64,000 bases of DNA, taken from Streptomyces odontomachi. GTDB taxonomy: Bacteria; Actinomycetota; Actinomycetes; Streptomycetales; Streptomycetaceae. The position numbers were made by a program, and so were the translations under genes. A model generated the notes under the pieces. The model did no database searches, was not told the DNA's origin, and was given only the letters and a program-made list of their open reading frames with translations. The stretch covers positions 62,001-126,000 of the forward strand of contig NZ_JAMJWG010000020.1 of assembly GCF_024435355.1 (NCBI RefSeq). Direction: 5' to 3'. Below, one piece after another: positions 16,426 through 25,704 of the stretch. The number at the start of each line of letters is the position of its first letter. Position 1 is the first letter of the stretch.

Positions 16426-18185
16426 GCGGTGGCTCCTTCGGGGTCGTGCGGTGCCGCGTCGGGCTCGTTCGATGTCGTGTCGCTGGGGTGGACGGGGAGG
16501 GTGAAGAACACCCGCGTGCCCTCGGTGACGGTGTCGTCCAGGGTGATCTGTCCCCCGTGGTGCTCCACGATCTTCCGGCAGAGCGCGAGACCGATCCCGG
16601 TGCCCTCGTACTCCTCCCGGCTGTGCAGCCGCTGGAAGATGATGAAGACCTTCTCCTGGAACTCCGGCTCGATGCCGATGCCGTTGTCCTGCACGGAGAT
16701 CCGCCAGGTGTCGTCCGCGCGCTCGACGCCGATGGCGATGCGGCAGGGCCTGGCGGGGCTGCGGAACTTCACCGCGTTGCCGATCAGGTTCTGCCAGAGC
16801 ATGGTCAGGGTGTTCGGGTCACCGGACACGGTCGGCAGCGACGGGGGGCGTTCGACGTCCACCGCGGCCTCCTCGATGCTGGTGGAGAGGTTGGCGAGGG
16901 CCCCGTCGAGCACCTCGTCCAGCGCCACTTCGGCCTGCTCGTCGCCGACCCGGCCGACCCGGGAGAAGGTCAGCAGGTCGTTGATGAGCACCTGCATGCG
17001 CTTGGCGCCGTCCACCGCGAAGGCGATGTACTGCTTGGCGCGGTCGTCGAGCTGGTCCCCGTAGCGCTTCTCGAGCAGCTGGCAGAACGAGGCGACCTTG
17101 CGCAGCGGCTCCTGGAGGTCGTGCGAGGCCACGTAGGCGAACTGCTCCAGCTCGGCGTTGGACCGCTTCAGCTCCAGGGTCTGCTCGTCGAGTTCGGTGG
17201 TGCGCGCCTCCAGCTGGGCCGCGCGGCTGCGCGTGGCGGCGAGCGCCGTGACGATCCGGCACCGCATGGCCTCCACGGCGGTGACGAGGGACTGGAGGTC
17301 ACGGGGCCCGTTCAGCCGGATCGGCTGGTCGAAGGCGCCCGTGCTGACCTCGGTGGCCGCGGCCTCCAGCAGGGCCAGCGGCCGGCCCACGATACGGCGC
17401 AGCAGGACCGTCAACGCCACGCTGCCGGCCACGAAGCCCGCCAGCAGCGCCAGCAGCGCGATGTCACGCAGCCGCCGGGTGTCGTCCACCGAGGCGCGGG
17501 TGCTCGCCCGCAGGTCGGACACGTCCCGTTCCATCCGGGTGAACCGGCCGCGGGTGACGTCGAAGGTGTCCTTGCCGGCACGCAGCTTCGCCTCGCTCAC
17601 CTTCTCGCCGCGGCGTGCGGCGGCGATGAGGGGTTCCGCCTGGTGGGTGCGCCAGTCCTGGGTCGCCGTGCGGATCGCGCGCAGGTCGGCGCCGAGCCGG
17701 GCGTCGTCACCGATGCGTGCCGTCACCCCGGCGTACCGGTCGTTCTCCGTGCGCTGCCCTGAGGTGTACGGCTCCAGGAAGGCCGCGTCACCGCTCAGCA
17801 CGTAGCCGCGCACCCCGGTCTCCTGGTCCACCAGGGAGGTCTTCAGCTGGTAGAGGGACGAGGCGAGCGGCTGGATGCGGTCGGACAGGTCCTGGGCACG
17901 CTCGTCGGCCCGCTGTTGCAGGAGTCCGCCCGCCACGCCGCACACGATCACCAGCAGGACGTTGGCCGTCAGGACGACATGGATCCAGCCCTGCACCGTG
18001 AGCCGCCCGACCCGGCCGCGGCGGCCCGCCGGTCCGGGCTGCCCGCCGCCGTCGGCCGGGGGCGCGGGCCCCACGCCGGCGTCGAGCGGGCCGGTGTCCG
18101 CGGCATCGCCCTGCGGGGGCGCGTCGTCCGCCGGGGTGTGCCCCGCGGTGGCGTCTGCCGCCGCCGTCGCTTCGTGCTGCGTCAT
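16422..18185 (-). CDS. Membrane sensor histidine kinase with CHASE3 domain
   Basis: 587 residues. A Pro/Ala-rich cytoplasmic head of about 60 residues is followed by TM1 (about 66-88) and an extracytoplasmic CHASE3-type helical sensor (SLVDQETGVRGYVLSGD). TM2 (about 241-263) and HAMP come next, then a coiled coil and HisKA with H355 in VASHDLQEPLRK. The HATPase has its N box in LWQNLIGNAVKF and a G box in GTGIGLALCRKIVEHHGG. It sits between and overlaps the phosphatase (ATGA) and response-regulator genes. CHASE3 ligands are generally unknown. Confidence 0.94.
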   Translation of the reverse strand: MTQHEATAAADATAGHTPADDAPPQGDAADTGPLDAGVGPAPPADGGGQPGPAGRRGRVGRLTVQGWIHVVLTANVLLVIVCGVAGGLLQQRADERAQDLSDRIQPLASSLYQLKTSLVDQETGVRGYVLSGDAAFLEPYTSGQRTENDRYAGVTARIGDDARLGADLRAIRTATQDWRTHQAEPLIAAARRGEKVSEAKLRAGKDTFDVTRGRFTRMERDVSDLRASTRASVDDTRRLRDIALLALLAGFVAGSVALTVLLRRIVGRPLALLEAAATEVSTGAFDQPIRLNGPRDLQSLVTAVEAMRCRIVTALAATRSRAAQLEARTTELDEQTLELKRSNAELEQFAYVASHDLQEPLRKVASFCQLLEKRYGDQLDDRAKQYIAFAVDGAKRMQVLINDLLTFSRVGRVGDEQAEVALDEVLDGALANLSTSIEEAAVDVERPPSLPTVSGDPNTLTMLWQNLIGNAVKFRSPARPCRIAIGVERADDTWRISVQDNGIGIEPEFQEKVFIIFQRLHSREEYEGTGIGLALCRKIVEHHGGQITLDDTVTEGTRVFFTLPVHPSDTTSNEPDAAPHDPEGATA

Positions 18186-19528
18186 GTTGTGCTCTCCCAG
18201 GACAGATCGAGGACGGCGAGATCGTCGGCGAGTCCTCCGAACGGCGCCGTCAGCGCCGTCACCTCCTCGACCACCGCGTCGACGAAGTCCTTGCCGCGCA
18301 GCCGCCGGTGGCTACGAGCCAGGTCGAGGAGGCCTTCCTCGCCGAGTCTTCGTCGCTCGCCGACCACGCCCTCGAAGAGGCCGTCGGTGAAGACGGTGAC
18401 GGCTTCGACGCCGTCCGCCGGCAGCGTGGTCTCCGTCCACTGGGAGCGGTCGGCGAACAGGCCAAGGGCCGGACCGCCGGGCGGCTCGCTCAGCTCGATG
18501 GTGTCCCGGGTGTGCACCAGCAGACCCGGGTGGCCGGCCCGCACGACGTGCAGGTGGCGGCGATCGGGCGGCAGCCGCAGGCTGAGGAGGGTGGCGAAGA
18601 CGTAGTCGGCGGCACGTTCGGCGGTCAGGATCTCTTCCAGCAGATGGGTCTGCCGGGCGCCGACACAGCCGGAGAGCACGGCCGCCCGCCATCCCACCCG
18701 TAGGCACACGCCGAGCGCCGCCTCGGCCGCACCGTGCCCGGACACATCGCCTATGACGGCGTGCACCGTGCCGTCCGCGGTCTGCACGGCGTCGTAGAAG
18801 TCGCCGCCCAGCAGTGCGTGATCGCGCCCCGGGCTGTAGCGCGTGGCGACGGTGCAGTCGTCGTCGCGCAGCAGCGGGGTGGGGAGCAGGCCACGCTCCA
18901 GCCGGGCGTTCTCGGCCGCCCGCAGCCGGCTCGCCTGGAGCTCCACGCTGTGTCGCTCCACCTGCTTGCGCTGCAAGGCGTAACGTATCGCCCGGCCCAG
19001 GGTCTCGGCGTCCAGACCGTCTTTCGCCAGGTAGTCCTGGGCGCCTTCGGCGAGCGCGGTCAGCCCTGCCTCGTTCTCGGCGAGCCCGGTCAGTACGACG
19101 ATGGCGGCGTCCGGCGTGACCTCGCGCATCCGGCCGACGGCGGTGGTGCCCCAGGTGTCCGGCAGGTGCAGGTCGAGCAGGACGCACTCCGGTTGCCCGG
19201 CGTCGCTCACCGCTGTGCGCGCTTCGGCCAGCGACCGGCACCAGGTGACGTCCACCGGCAGTCCGCTGTCCGCGAGCACCTCGTTCACCAGCAGCGCATC
19301 GCCGGCGTCGTCCTCGACGAGCAACAGGGCCAGGGAAGTCCCCGCAGCCCAGCCCAGGTCCGGACGGAGCGGCGCACCGCTGGGCACGGCCGCGCCGGTC
19401 CGGTCCGGATCGGATGGGGTGTTTCCGGGCCTTACGGGGTTCCCGGGTATCGAGCGTTGCGCCACCTGCCCCCACCTCTGGTCACCGACCGAGGGAATCG
19501 CCGGTCGGCTCGGAATGATACTGGCCAC
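18182..19528 (-). CDS. REC-SpoIIE (PP2C-type) fused response regulator/phosphatase
   Basis: The 448-residue frame has a receiver domain (about 66-185; acceptor D119 in VLLDLHLPDTWG) and a linker helix. A SpoIIE/PPM phosphatase domain follows (about 240-448; metal Asp in LLGGDFYDAVQ and IGDVSGHG, C-terminal DDLAVLDLSW). Such proteins dephosphorylate anti-anti-sigma factors in partner-switching networks. The listed GTG at 19528 is the longest start. A GTG at 19465 (VAQRSIPGN) has a better site (GAGGTGGGGGCAG) and may be the true one. First gene of a three-gene operon with 4-bp overlaps; the ATPase gene at 19.8-20.3 kb could be its partner kinase. Confidence 0.92.
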   Translation of the reverse strand: MASIIPSRPAIPSVGDQRWGQVAQRSIPGNPVRPGNTPSDPDRTGAAVPSGAPLRPDLGWAAGTSLALLLVEDDAGDALLVNEVLADSGLPVDVTWCRSLAEARTAVSDAGQPECVLLDLHLPDTWGTTAVGRMREVTPDAAIVVLTGLAENEAGLTALAEGAQDYLAKDGLDAETLGRAIRYALQRKQVERHSVELQASRLRAAENARLERGLLPTPLLRDDDCTVATRYSPGRDHALLGGDFYDAVQTADGTVHAVIGDVSGHGAAEAALGVCLRVGWRAAVLSGCVGARQTHLLEEILTAERAADYVFATLLSLRLPPDRRHLHVVRAGHPGLLVHTRDTIELSEPPGGPALGLFADRSQWTETTLPADGVEAVTVFTDGLFEGVVGERRRLGEEGLLDLARSHRRLRGKDFVDAVVEEVTALTAPFGGLADDLAVLDLSWESTT

Positions 19529-19831
19529 AGGGCAACGGGCAGGGTCGCGACGATCACATCCCGATACCGCTCAGCCATGGCTCATGTCCGCCGTGGGTTT
19601 CGACCCCGAGCCACCCGTGCGTTGGTCGTCGGCGCCTTGGCACCTTGGCCTTGGCGTCTTGGCTCCTTGGCGCCTCGGGTAGCCGCGCGCGGGCGGACGA
19701 CTCGGACGACACCTGTCGACGCCACACGACGCAGACAAACCACGCAGACAAACGGCGCAGACGACGCGGTGGATCACCGCTCGGGCGGCGGGCCCGCCGG
19801 GCAACCAGGTCCCTCCGAGGGACGTCGGGGT
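19529..19831. other. Gap with short low-complexity repeats
   Basis: No gene. It holds a run of degenerate CTTGGC units (about 19633-19675) and a few copies of acgcagacaaac (about 19727-19765). It should also contain the promoter of the phosphatase operon. The repeats may be replication-slippage products. Confidence 0.6.
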
Positions 19832-20314
19832 CTACACCTCGCCGAGGGCCTGTTCGGACACCATCCGGCCCGGCTGCGGCGGCGGCTGGCCGGGCAGTCG
19901 TACCCGGGCCGAGACGCGCTTGCCGACCGGCACCCGTTCGACGAAGACCTCGCAGGCGAGTGCGGTGACGATCTCCATCCCGTGGCCTCCGACCCGCTGC
20001 GGGTCCCTGGGGTAGATGCTGGGGAGCGTGGGGCTGCTGTCGTACACGGTCACGGTGACCGATTCGTCGGTGCCCTCCAGGGAGAGGATGTACGGACCGC
20101 GGCAGTGCCGGTCCGCGTTCGTGACCAGCTCGGTCACGAGCAGCAGGATGTCGTCATGGGCGCGGGTGTCGATGGGGGCGCACCACTCGGAGGCGAGTTC
20201 GGCCATGAACTCCCCGGCGAAGACGCGCGCGTCGGCGATGCAGCCCGGCTCGCCCGTGTAGTGCGCCGTGCGCCGGAGAGGTTCGACTGGTACGTCAAAG
20301 CCGACTACTGACAC
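19832..20314 (-). CDS. ATP-binding anti-sigma-type regulatory protein (HATPase_c_2)
   Basis: 160 residues with an SpoIIAB/RsbW-like GHKL ATPase fold: the N box LLLVTELVTNADRHC and the G-rich RVGGHGMEIVTALACEV are clear. Members act as serine kinases or ATP-binding switches on anti-anti-sigma factors. It has no membrane or DNA-binding segment. It lies upstream of the SpoIIE-phosphatase operon on the same strand, separated by about 300 bp, so a functional pairing is likely but not proved. Confidence 0.9.
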   Translation of the reverse strand: MSVVGFDVPVEPLRRTAHYTGEPGCIADARVFAGEFMAELASEWCAPIDTRAHDDILLLVTELVTNADRHCRGPYILSLEGTDESVTVTVYDSSPTLPSIYPRDPQRVGGHGMEIVTALACEVFVERVPVGKRVSARVRLPGQPPPQPGRMVSEQALGEV

Positions 20315-20839
20315 TTTTGCCCCGTTCCGCTATGTGCTCACGCCTTCTCTCACCGGGCCGCTGGGGAGCATGACCGCTGTCATGCCGATACCCGCGGGCG
20401 GGCCGTTCCAGCCCTGTTGCCCGACTTTCCGGGCTTCACGCACGGTCCCGAGCACCCTTGTGCGCCCGAGGAGCCACGCTCCCATCGGCCGGGGTTCCAC
20501 GCTGAACCACGATGAAAGCACGCGTTCGCCCTACGGTAACCGATGGCGGTCATGTGACGGTCTGTCCGGTAAAGGATGACGCCAATCGTTGGCCTGCCGC
20601 ACGAACGCGCACACCACCTGGCGGCATGCTGCACACCACGTGACGCAAGTTGCACACCGTATGCCCGCATTTCGACATTCTCCGGAAGGCCGACACCGGC
20701 GCAGCACGGCCAGTTTGACGGTTGCCTCACCGGGCGGATGCCCATACTCTCAGCCACCGGTCACGACATGATGTTTTCTGCAACAATGTGTTCGCTTCAG
20801 TTCATTCTTGTCGGCTTATGCCGGGTGGGGAGGCATGAG
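20315..20839 (+). promoter_or_regulatory. Long upstream region of the beta-galactosidase gene
   Basis: 525 bp between divergent genes. Three copies of gcacacc with similar flanks lie at about 20609-20678, and an AT-richer segment (gatgttttctgcaacaatg, about 20770-20788) precedes the gene by about 60 bp. An in-frame extension of the downstream gene into this region is rejected because GGGGAGG (20827-20833) defines the GTG start at 20840. I recognise no specific operator. Confidence 0.5.
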
Positions 20840-23800
20840 GTGGAGTTCAGCCGGAGACGTTTCACCCTGCTCGGCGGCGGTGTCGCCGCGGGACTGCTGA
20901 CCGGGGCCGCGGGACAGCTCGTGGGCGCCGGGCCGGCCGCCGCGGCCCCGCTCACCCCGGATCAGACCGGGCTCGCCGCCCGGAGCCGCCCCGGGGGCGG
21001 ACCGGTCACCTTCGACAAGTACTCCCTGCTGGTGGACGGCGCCCGCACCCCCCTGTGGTCCGGTGAGTTCCACCCGTTCCGGCTGCCCAGTCCGCAGCTG
21101 TGGCGCGACATCCTCCAGAAGTTCAGGGCGAGCGGATTCAACGCGGTCAGCATCTACCTCTCCTGGAACTTCCACTCCCCCGCACCCGGCTCCTACGACT
21201 TCACCGGCGTGCGGGACGTGGGCGCCATGCTCGACATGGCGGCGGAGGCGGGCCTGTTCGTCATCGCCCGACCGGGCCCCTACATCAATGCCGAGGTGGA
21301 CGGGGGCGGCTTCCCGGGCTGGCTCGCGGCCCTGCCGGGTACCGCACGCTCCGACGACCCGGCGTATCTCGGCCATGTCGACGAGTGGCTGACCGCCGTC
21401 GACGAGGTGATCGCGCCGCGCCAGTACACCACCGGCGGCGGCACGGTCCTGCTGTACCAGCTGGAGAACGAGTACGCCGCCCACGTCAGCGACGGCACCG
21501 GCGCGGCCTACCTGTCCCACCTGTACGCCAAGGTGCGCGCCGACGGGATCACCGTGCCGCTGTTCCACAACGACAAGGGGCGCAACGGCTACTGGGTGCC
21601 CGGCACCTTCCCCACGGACGACGAGGAGGGGCGCTACCTCTACGGCTTCGACGGATATCCCTCGCCGACGTCCACGCCGCCCGACTGGGGCTACTTCGGC
21701 ACCGGCGGCCCCAAGGGCGGTGCGACCGCGAGCCCGGACACACCCGGGTTGCTGGCCGAGTTCGGCGGCGGCTGGTTCGACTGCTGGGGCGGCGCCGAGT
21801 TCGACGGCCGCGGCTACGAGGGATCACGGGAGAGCCGGAACGCGCTGTTCGAGCGCCGCTTCTACCTGACCAACCTGGCCAACGGCATCAAGATCCACAA
21901 CGTGTACATGATCTTCGGCGGCACCTCCTGGGGCTGGCTGCCCGCCCCGGTCGTCTACACCTCGTACGACTACGGGGCCGCCATCGACGAGGGCCGCGGC
22001 CTGACCGGCAAGATCCCTCCGATGAAGCAGATGGGCCTGATGCTGGAGGCGGTGCCGGAGCTGGCCGCGCTGGACCGGGCCGAGGACATCACCACGGGCG
22101 CCGACGGCGTACGGGTCTACCACCTCACGAGCCCCGGCACCGACACCCATGTGTACGTGCTGCGCAACGACGCAGCGGACCCGCGCGACCTCACGCTCCC
22201 GATGACCACCGCGGCCGGGACCGTCGACGTGCCGGTACGGCTGGCGGCCCGGGACGCCCGGCTGCTGGCCACCGGGATCACCCTCGGCGCGCGCCGGGTG
22301 CACCACACCACCGCCCAGCCGATGGTCCTCGAACGCATCGGCGGCCAGGACGTCGGCCTGTTCGTCGCCCGGCCCGGCGACCCCGTGGAGCTCGCCCTCG
22401 CCTGCCCGCACGAGCCCACCGTCACCGTCCTGGACGGCACGGCCCAGACGGAGTACGACGCGACGGCCGGGGTGCTGCGGGTGCGCGCCACGCTGTCGGG
22501 GCTCATCCGGCTGCGGATCACCGGCGACCAGGGGAGCGACGCCGCGCCCGTGCTGTTGCTGCTGGCCGACGACGACGCCTCGACCGTGCTCTGGCGCCCG
22601 ACCACCGCCTCGGGCGCCGCGCTGGTCCGCGGCCCCGCGCTGGTCCGCACCGCCCGGGTGGCCGGCACCGTCCTGCACCTGACCGGTGACACCACCACCG
22701 CCAGCGACCTGGAGGTCTGGGCGCCCGCCGGGGTGACCGCCGTGCGCTGGAACGACCGCCCGGTGACGCTCGCCCGCACCACGGCCGGCAGCCTGGCCGC
22801 GCGCACCGCGCTCGCCGGCCCGGAGCGCCCGGAGCTTCCCGCGCTGACCGGTTGGCTGCGGCGCGCGGAGAACCCGGAGTCCGCGCCGGACTACGACGAC
22901 TCCGGCTGGCCGGTCGCGGACAGGACGGCCTCGTCCTCCACCACGCAGGTACCCGCCGGCTCCCCGGTGCTCTTCGCCGACGACTACGGCTTCCACTACG
23001 GCGACGTCTGGTACCGCGCCACGTTCACCGGCCCGCTCGACGCGACCGCGGTGGAACTCGACTACCAGACCGGCACCCAGGGTCTGCTCATGGCCTGGCT
23101 GGACGGTGTCCCGCTGGGCACCCACCGCATGCCGGTGCCGACCAAGGAGCAGGCCACCACCGGCACCTGGAGCGCGACGGCCACCCTCCCGCTGACCGCG
23201 GTCTCGGAAGGGTCCGGGGCGGCGGACCAGCACGTGCTGGCCGTCCTGGTGCGCCGGATGGCCCATGACGAGGACGGCGGCGCCAACGACGCGTTCAAGG
23301 CGGCCCGCGGGCTGCTCGCGGCGCGCTTCGCCGGCTCCGGCCCCGACCTCACCTGGCGGATCCAGGGCGCGACGGGCACCGCCGATCCGGTGCGCGGACC
23401 GCTGAACACGGGCGGGCTGCACGGCGAACGGGCCGGCTGGCACCTTCCGGAGCACGGCACCGCCGGCTGGCTGCCCACCGATCTGCCCTACAGCGCGCAG
23501 CAGCAGGGCGTGACCTGGTACCGCACCGACTTCCGGCTCGCGGTGTCCGAAGGAGTGGACGCGTCTGTCGCGCTCACCCTCACCGACGACCCGGCGCACG
23601 CCTGGCGGGCGCAGATCTTCCTCAACGGCTGGAACCTGGGCCAGTACATCAACGACGTGGGGCCCCAGCACACGTTCGTCCTGCCGAACGGCGTCCTCGA
23701 TCCACGCGGCACCAACACCCTGGCCCTCGCCGTGCTGGCGGACGGCTCGACCCCGGCGGGCCCGGGCGAGGTCGAACTGACGCTGCTCGGCGCGGCCGCA

Positions 23801-23875
23801 GGGGGCGCAACCCCGGCCGTCAAGGGCCCGGGGAAGGGGCGGCCCGGGCGCCTCGGCCGACACGGCACGGCATGA
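20840..23875 (+). CDS. Secreted GH35 beta-galactosidase
   Basis: 1011 residues from a GTG with a strong upstream GGGGAGG. The N-terminus VEFSRRRFTLLGGGVAAGLL is a Tat signal (twin-Arg plus hydrophobic core). The mature part starts with the GH35 TIM barrel: SGEFHPFRLP, then AVSIYLSWNFHSP, and the acid/base Glu in QLENEYA. The nucleophile Glu is in LAEFGGGWFD. C-terminal beta-sandwich/jelly-roll domains include a second-sugar-binding-like segment (DVWYRATFTGPL, TWYRTDFRL). It should release terminal beta-galactose from extracellular polysaccharides. It appears monocistronic; a 20-bp tandem repeat begins at its stop codon. Confidence 0.94.
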   Translation: MEFSRRRFTLLGGGVAAGLLTGAAGQLVGAGPAAAAPLTPDQTGLAARSRPGGGPVTFDKYSLLVDGARTPLWSGEFHPFRLPSPQLWRDILQKFRASGFNAVSIYLSWNFHSPAPGSYDFTGVRDVGAMLDMAAEAGLFVIARPGPYINAEVDGGGFPGWLAALPGTARSDDPAYLGHVDEWLTAVDEVIAPRQYTTGGGTVLLYQLENEYAAHVSDGTGAAYLSHLYAKVRADGITVPLFHNDKGRNGYWVPGTFPTDDEEGRYLYGFDGYPSPTSTPPDWGYFGTGGPKGGATASPDTPGLLAEFGGGWFDCWGGAEFDGRGYEGSRESRNALFERRFYLTNLANGIKIHNVYMIFGGTSWGWLPAPVVYTSYDYGAAIDEGRGLTGKIPPMKQMGLMLEAVPELAALDRAEDITTGADGVRVYHLTSPGTDTHVYVLRNDAADPRDLTLPMTTAAGTVDVPVRLAARDARLLATGITLGARRVHHTTAQPMVLERIGGQDVGLFVARPGDPVELALACPHEPTVTVLDGTAQTEYDATAGVLRVRATLSGLIRLRITGDQGSDAAPVLLLLADDDASTVLWRPTTASGAALVRGPALVRTARVAGTVLHLTGDTTTASDLEVWAPAGVTAVRWNDRPVTLARTTAGSLAARTALAGPERPELPALTGWLRRAENPESAPDYDDSGWPVADRTASSSTTQVPAGSPVLFADDYGFHYGDVWYRATFTGPLDATAVELDYQTGTQGLLMAWLDGVPLGTHRMPVPTKEQATTGTWSATATLPLTAVSEGSGAADQHVLAVLVRRMAHDEDGGANDAFKAARGLLAARFAGSGPDLTWRIQGATGTADPVRGPLNTGGLHGERAGWHLPEHGTAGWLPTDLPYSAQQQGVTWYRTDFRLAVSEGVDASVALTLTDDPAHAWRAQIFLNGWNLGQYINDVGPQHTFVLPNGVLDPRGTNTLALAVLADGSTPAGPGEVELTLLGAAAGGATPAVKGPGKGRPGRLGRHGTA

Positions 23876-23970
23876 CCGGTTCCGTACGGGACCGGCCGCT
23901 TCCGTGCGGGAGCGACCGGTTCCGTGCCGGACCGGCCACTTCCGTGCCGGACCGACCGGTTCCGTGCCGG
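23871..23970 (+). repeat. Five exact-period 20-bp tandem repeats
   Basis: Five consecutive 20-bp units follow the pattern accg(g/a)cc-N2-ttccgtgc-N-gg, at 23871, 23891, 23911, 23931 and 23951. Units alternate between an ACCGGTTCCG and a GCTTCCG/ACTTCCG version. The first unit includes the stop codon of the beta-galactosidase gene and the last ends 25 bp before the next gene. Each unit includes short inverted symmetry (accggt), so the block could bind a protein or stall transcription. Confidence 0.9.
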
Positions 23971-23995
23971 GCCGAACCGACTAGCATTCCCGCCC

Positions 23996-24745
23996 ATGAA
24001 TGACGACCTGCGCACCATCGTCCTCGCCGTCGTGGTCCTCGCGATAGGCGCGGTGCTCGGCTGGCTGGCCAGAACGTCCCTGGGCCGGCGCAAGCTGCAC
24101 CGCAGACAGGGCTTCTTCGGGTTGCCCGTGAACGCCGAGTCACTGGTGGTGGTCACCCGCGAGGCCGGCAGTCCCGAGCTGACGGTCACCCGGCATGACG
24201 CACTGGCGCTGGTCGAACTGTCCGCGCTCATCAAGGACTGCGGTGGGCACCCTCAGCTGGTGGCGCACGACGCGGCCCAGCAGGGGTTCGGGGAGCGCAC
24301 CGAGTTCTGCGTGGGCGCGCCCGGGGCGCACCGCCGGATGGCCGCGCACATGCAGTCGCTGCTGCCGGGCGTGACGGTCGACAACGACCCGCAGGCCGGC
24401 GCGGACCGCGACTCGTTCCGAATCGGCAGCGAGCGGTACCGGGTGGAGCCGGGCAAGGCCGAGTACGTCCTGCTGGCCCGGCTCACCGCGGGCCAGGGGA
24501 ACACCGGGCGTCCGGTCTTCCTGCTCTGCGGCCAGCGGCCCATCACCCATCAGGCGGCCGGCCGGTACCTGGCACACCACCATGAGCGGCTGGCCCGCAA
24601 GCACCGCGGCGGTTCCTTCGTGCTGCTGCTGAAGGTGGTCAACTCCGCGGCGTACGGCCCGGACGTGGTGGAGCTGGTCGCGGACGTCACCAAGCCGGCG
24701 CAGAGCGCCCCGCCGGTGCCCGCCAAGTCCCATCGCGCGACCTGA
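23996..24745 (+). CDS. Membrane-anchored protein of unknown function
   Basis: 249 residues. One N-terminal membrane segment (TIVLAVVVLAIGAVLGWLA, about 7-25) is followed by basic residues and a soluble domain of about 200 residues. The soluble part is rich in His and Arg, with patches such as SLLPGVTVDNDP and FLLCGQRPITHQAAGRYLAHH. No enzyme motif is seen. There is no Shine-Dalgarno before the ATG; TAGCAT lies 7 bp upstream and could be a -10 for a leaderless message. It looks like a conserved actinomycete protein, but I do not recognise a named family. Confidence 0.75.
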   Translation: MNDDLRTIVLAVVVLAIGAVLGWLARTSLGRRKLHRRQGFFGLPVNAESLVVVTREAGSPELTVTRHDALALVELSALIKDCGGHPQLVAHDAAQQGFGERTEFCVGAPGAHRRMAAHMQSLLPGVTVDNDPQAGADRDSFRIGSERYRVEPGKAEYVLLARLTAGQGNTGRPVFLLCGQRPITHQAAGRYLAHHHERLARKHRGGSFVLLLKVVNSAAYGPDVVELVADVTKPAQSAPPVPAKSHRAT

Positions 24746-25263
24746 GTCCCGGCCGGCGGCGCACGTCCGGCCGGGCCGCACGGGCAGCCCGTTCGAGGGG
24801 TACCCGCTGATCTGACGCCCGCCCCTTCAGGGGCGCGGGGAACTGGGGTACCTCTGGGTTGCCGCCCACGCTTCGAGGCAGTGGGGGAACCAGGAAGGCG
24901 GTGGAGGTCGGTTGACGGGTGGTTGCTCGTTCAGTTCCCCGCGCCCCTTCGGGGGCGCGCGTGGCACGACCCGTCCGGTGTGCAGCTGACCTTCTCCTCG
25001 TCCGGCCGACCCGTCGTGCGTGTCGGTCCCGCGCGAAGAGTGATCTTCGGCTGCCCGCCGGTCGTGCCCAGCCACCCGCCCTACCGCTGGGCCGGTCCTC
25101 GCAAGCTATCCGCCCTGTCCGAGTGCACCACGGCGGACACGCGCTGACGATCAATAACCGTATTTGTTCTCATTCGCCTGCTTTATCGCTCTTGTTGAGC
25201 GTTCGAGATCTCAGATGTCTCTGATCCAGGCGACCCTTCAGACCTCCCAGACCCCTCACCCAC
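24746..25263. repeat. Intergenic region with inverted GC-rich repeats
   Basis: No gene. The element gccccttcaggggcgcgggg plus aactg (24821-24846) recurs inverted at 24932-24958. Both belong to the family seen at 13.7-13.9 kb. The two inverted copies flank about 85 bp and lie between convergent genes, so they may act as a terminator. The AT-rich stretch near 25150-25200 has no evident function. Confidence 0.7.
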
Positions 25264-25704
25264 TCAGGCCTCCGACGCCTCCGCATACACCCGGTACAGC
25301 TCCGGATGCCCGTTCACCGCCCAGTCGAGCCCCGCCTCCACGACGTGGATCTCCCGGCCGGAGGCGAGCCGCACCACGGGCTGGCCGCCGGGCCCGACGT
25401 GCCAGGCGGCACCCTGGACGGTGCGCACGATCACCGAGCCGAGGTAGAGGCCCGCGTCGTTGCCGAGCCAGGGCAGCGTCTCCGGATCGTCCCGCCAGCG
25501 CGGCAGCAACTGGTCGAGCTCGGCGAGGGAGGTCGCGGAGTCATCGAGATCCACGCCCGCGGCGGCGGCCTGCGACCGCAGCAACTCGCACTCGGAGAAC
25601 AGCTCGCCGACGCCATCGGGGTCGTGCGCGAACGCGGCCGCGAGCCCTCTGCTCCCATCCGTGGGCCGGTTCCTGCGCCACCTGTCCAAGAAAGGGATGT
25701 TCAT
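25264..25704 (-). CDS. Small conserved Streptomyces protein (DUF6278-like)
   Basis: 146 residues from ATG 25704 (MNIPFLDRWRRNRPTDG). The body GLAAAFAHDPDGVGELFSEC, then a predicted helical segment and a C-terminal beta-rich part (VGPGGQPVVRLASGREIHVVEAG) match my memory of the DUF6278 family. Its role is unknown. The longer frame to 25926 is rejected as low-quality sequence. No partner gene is adjacent. Confidence 0.75.
   Translation of the reverse strand: MNIPFLDRWRRNRPTDGSRGLAAAFAHDPDGVGELFSECELLRSQAAAAGVDLDDSATSLAELDQLLPRWRDDPETLPWLGNDAGLYLGSVIVRTVQGAAWHVGPGGQPVVRLASGREIHVVEAGLDWAVNGHPELYRVYAEASEA

Noticed and set aside
21824..23863. 679-codon minus-strand frame opposite the beta-galactosidase gene
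   Set aside because: Shadow of GC-rich codon bias; composition Arg/Gly/His-rich with no motif.
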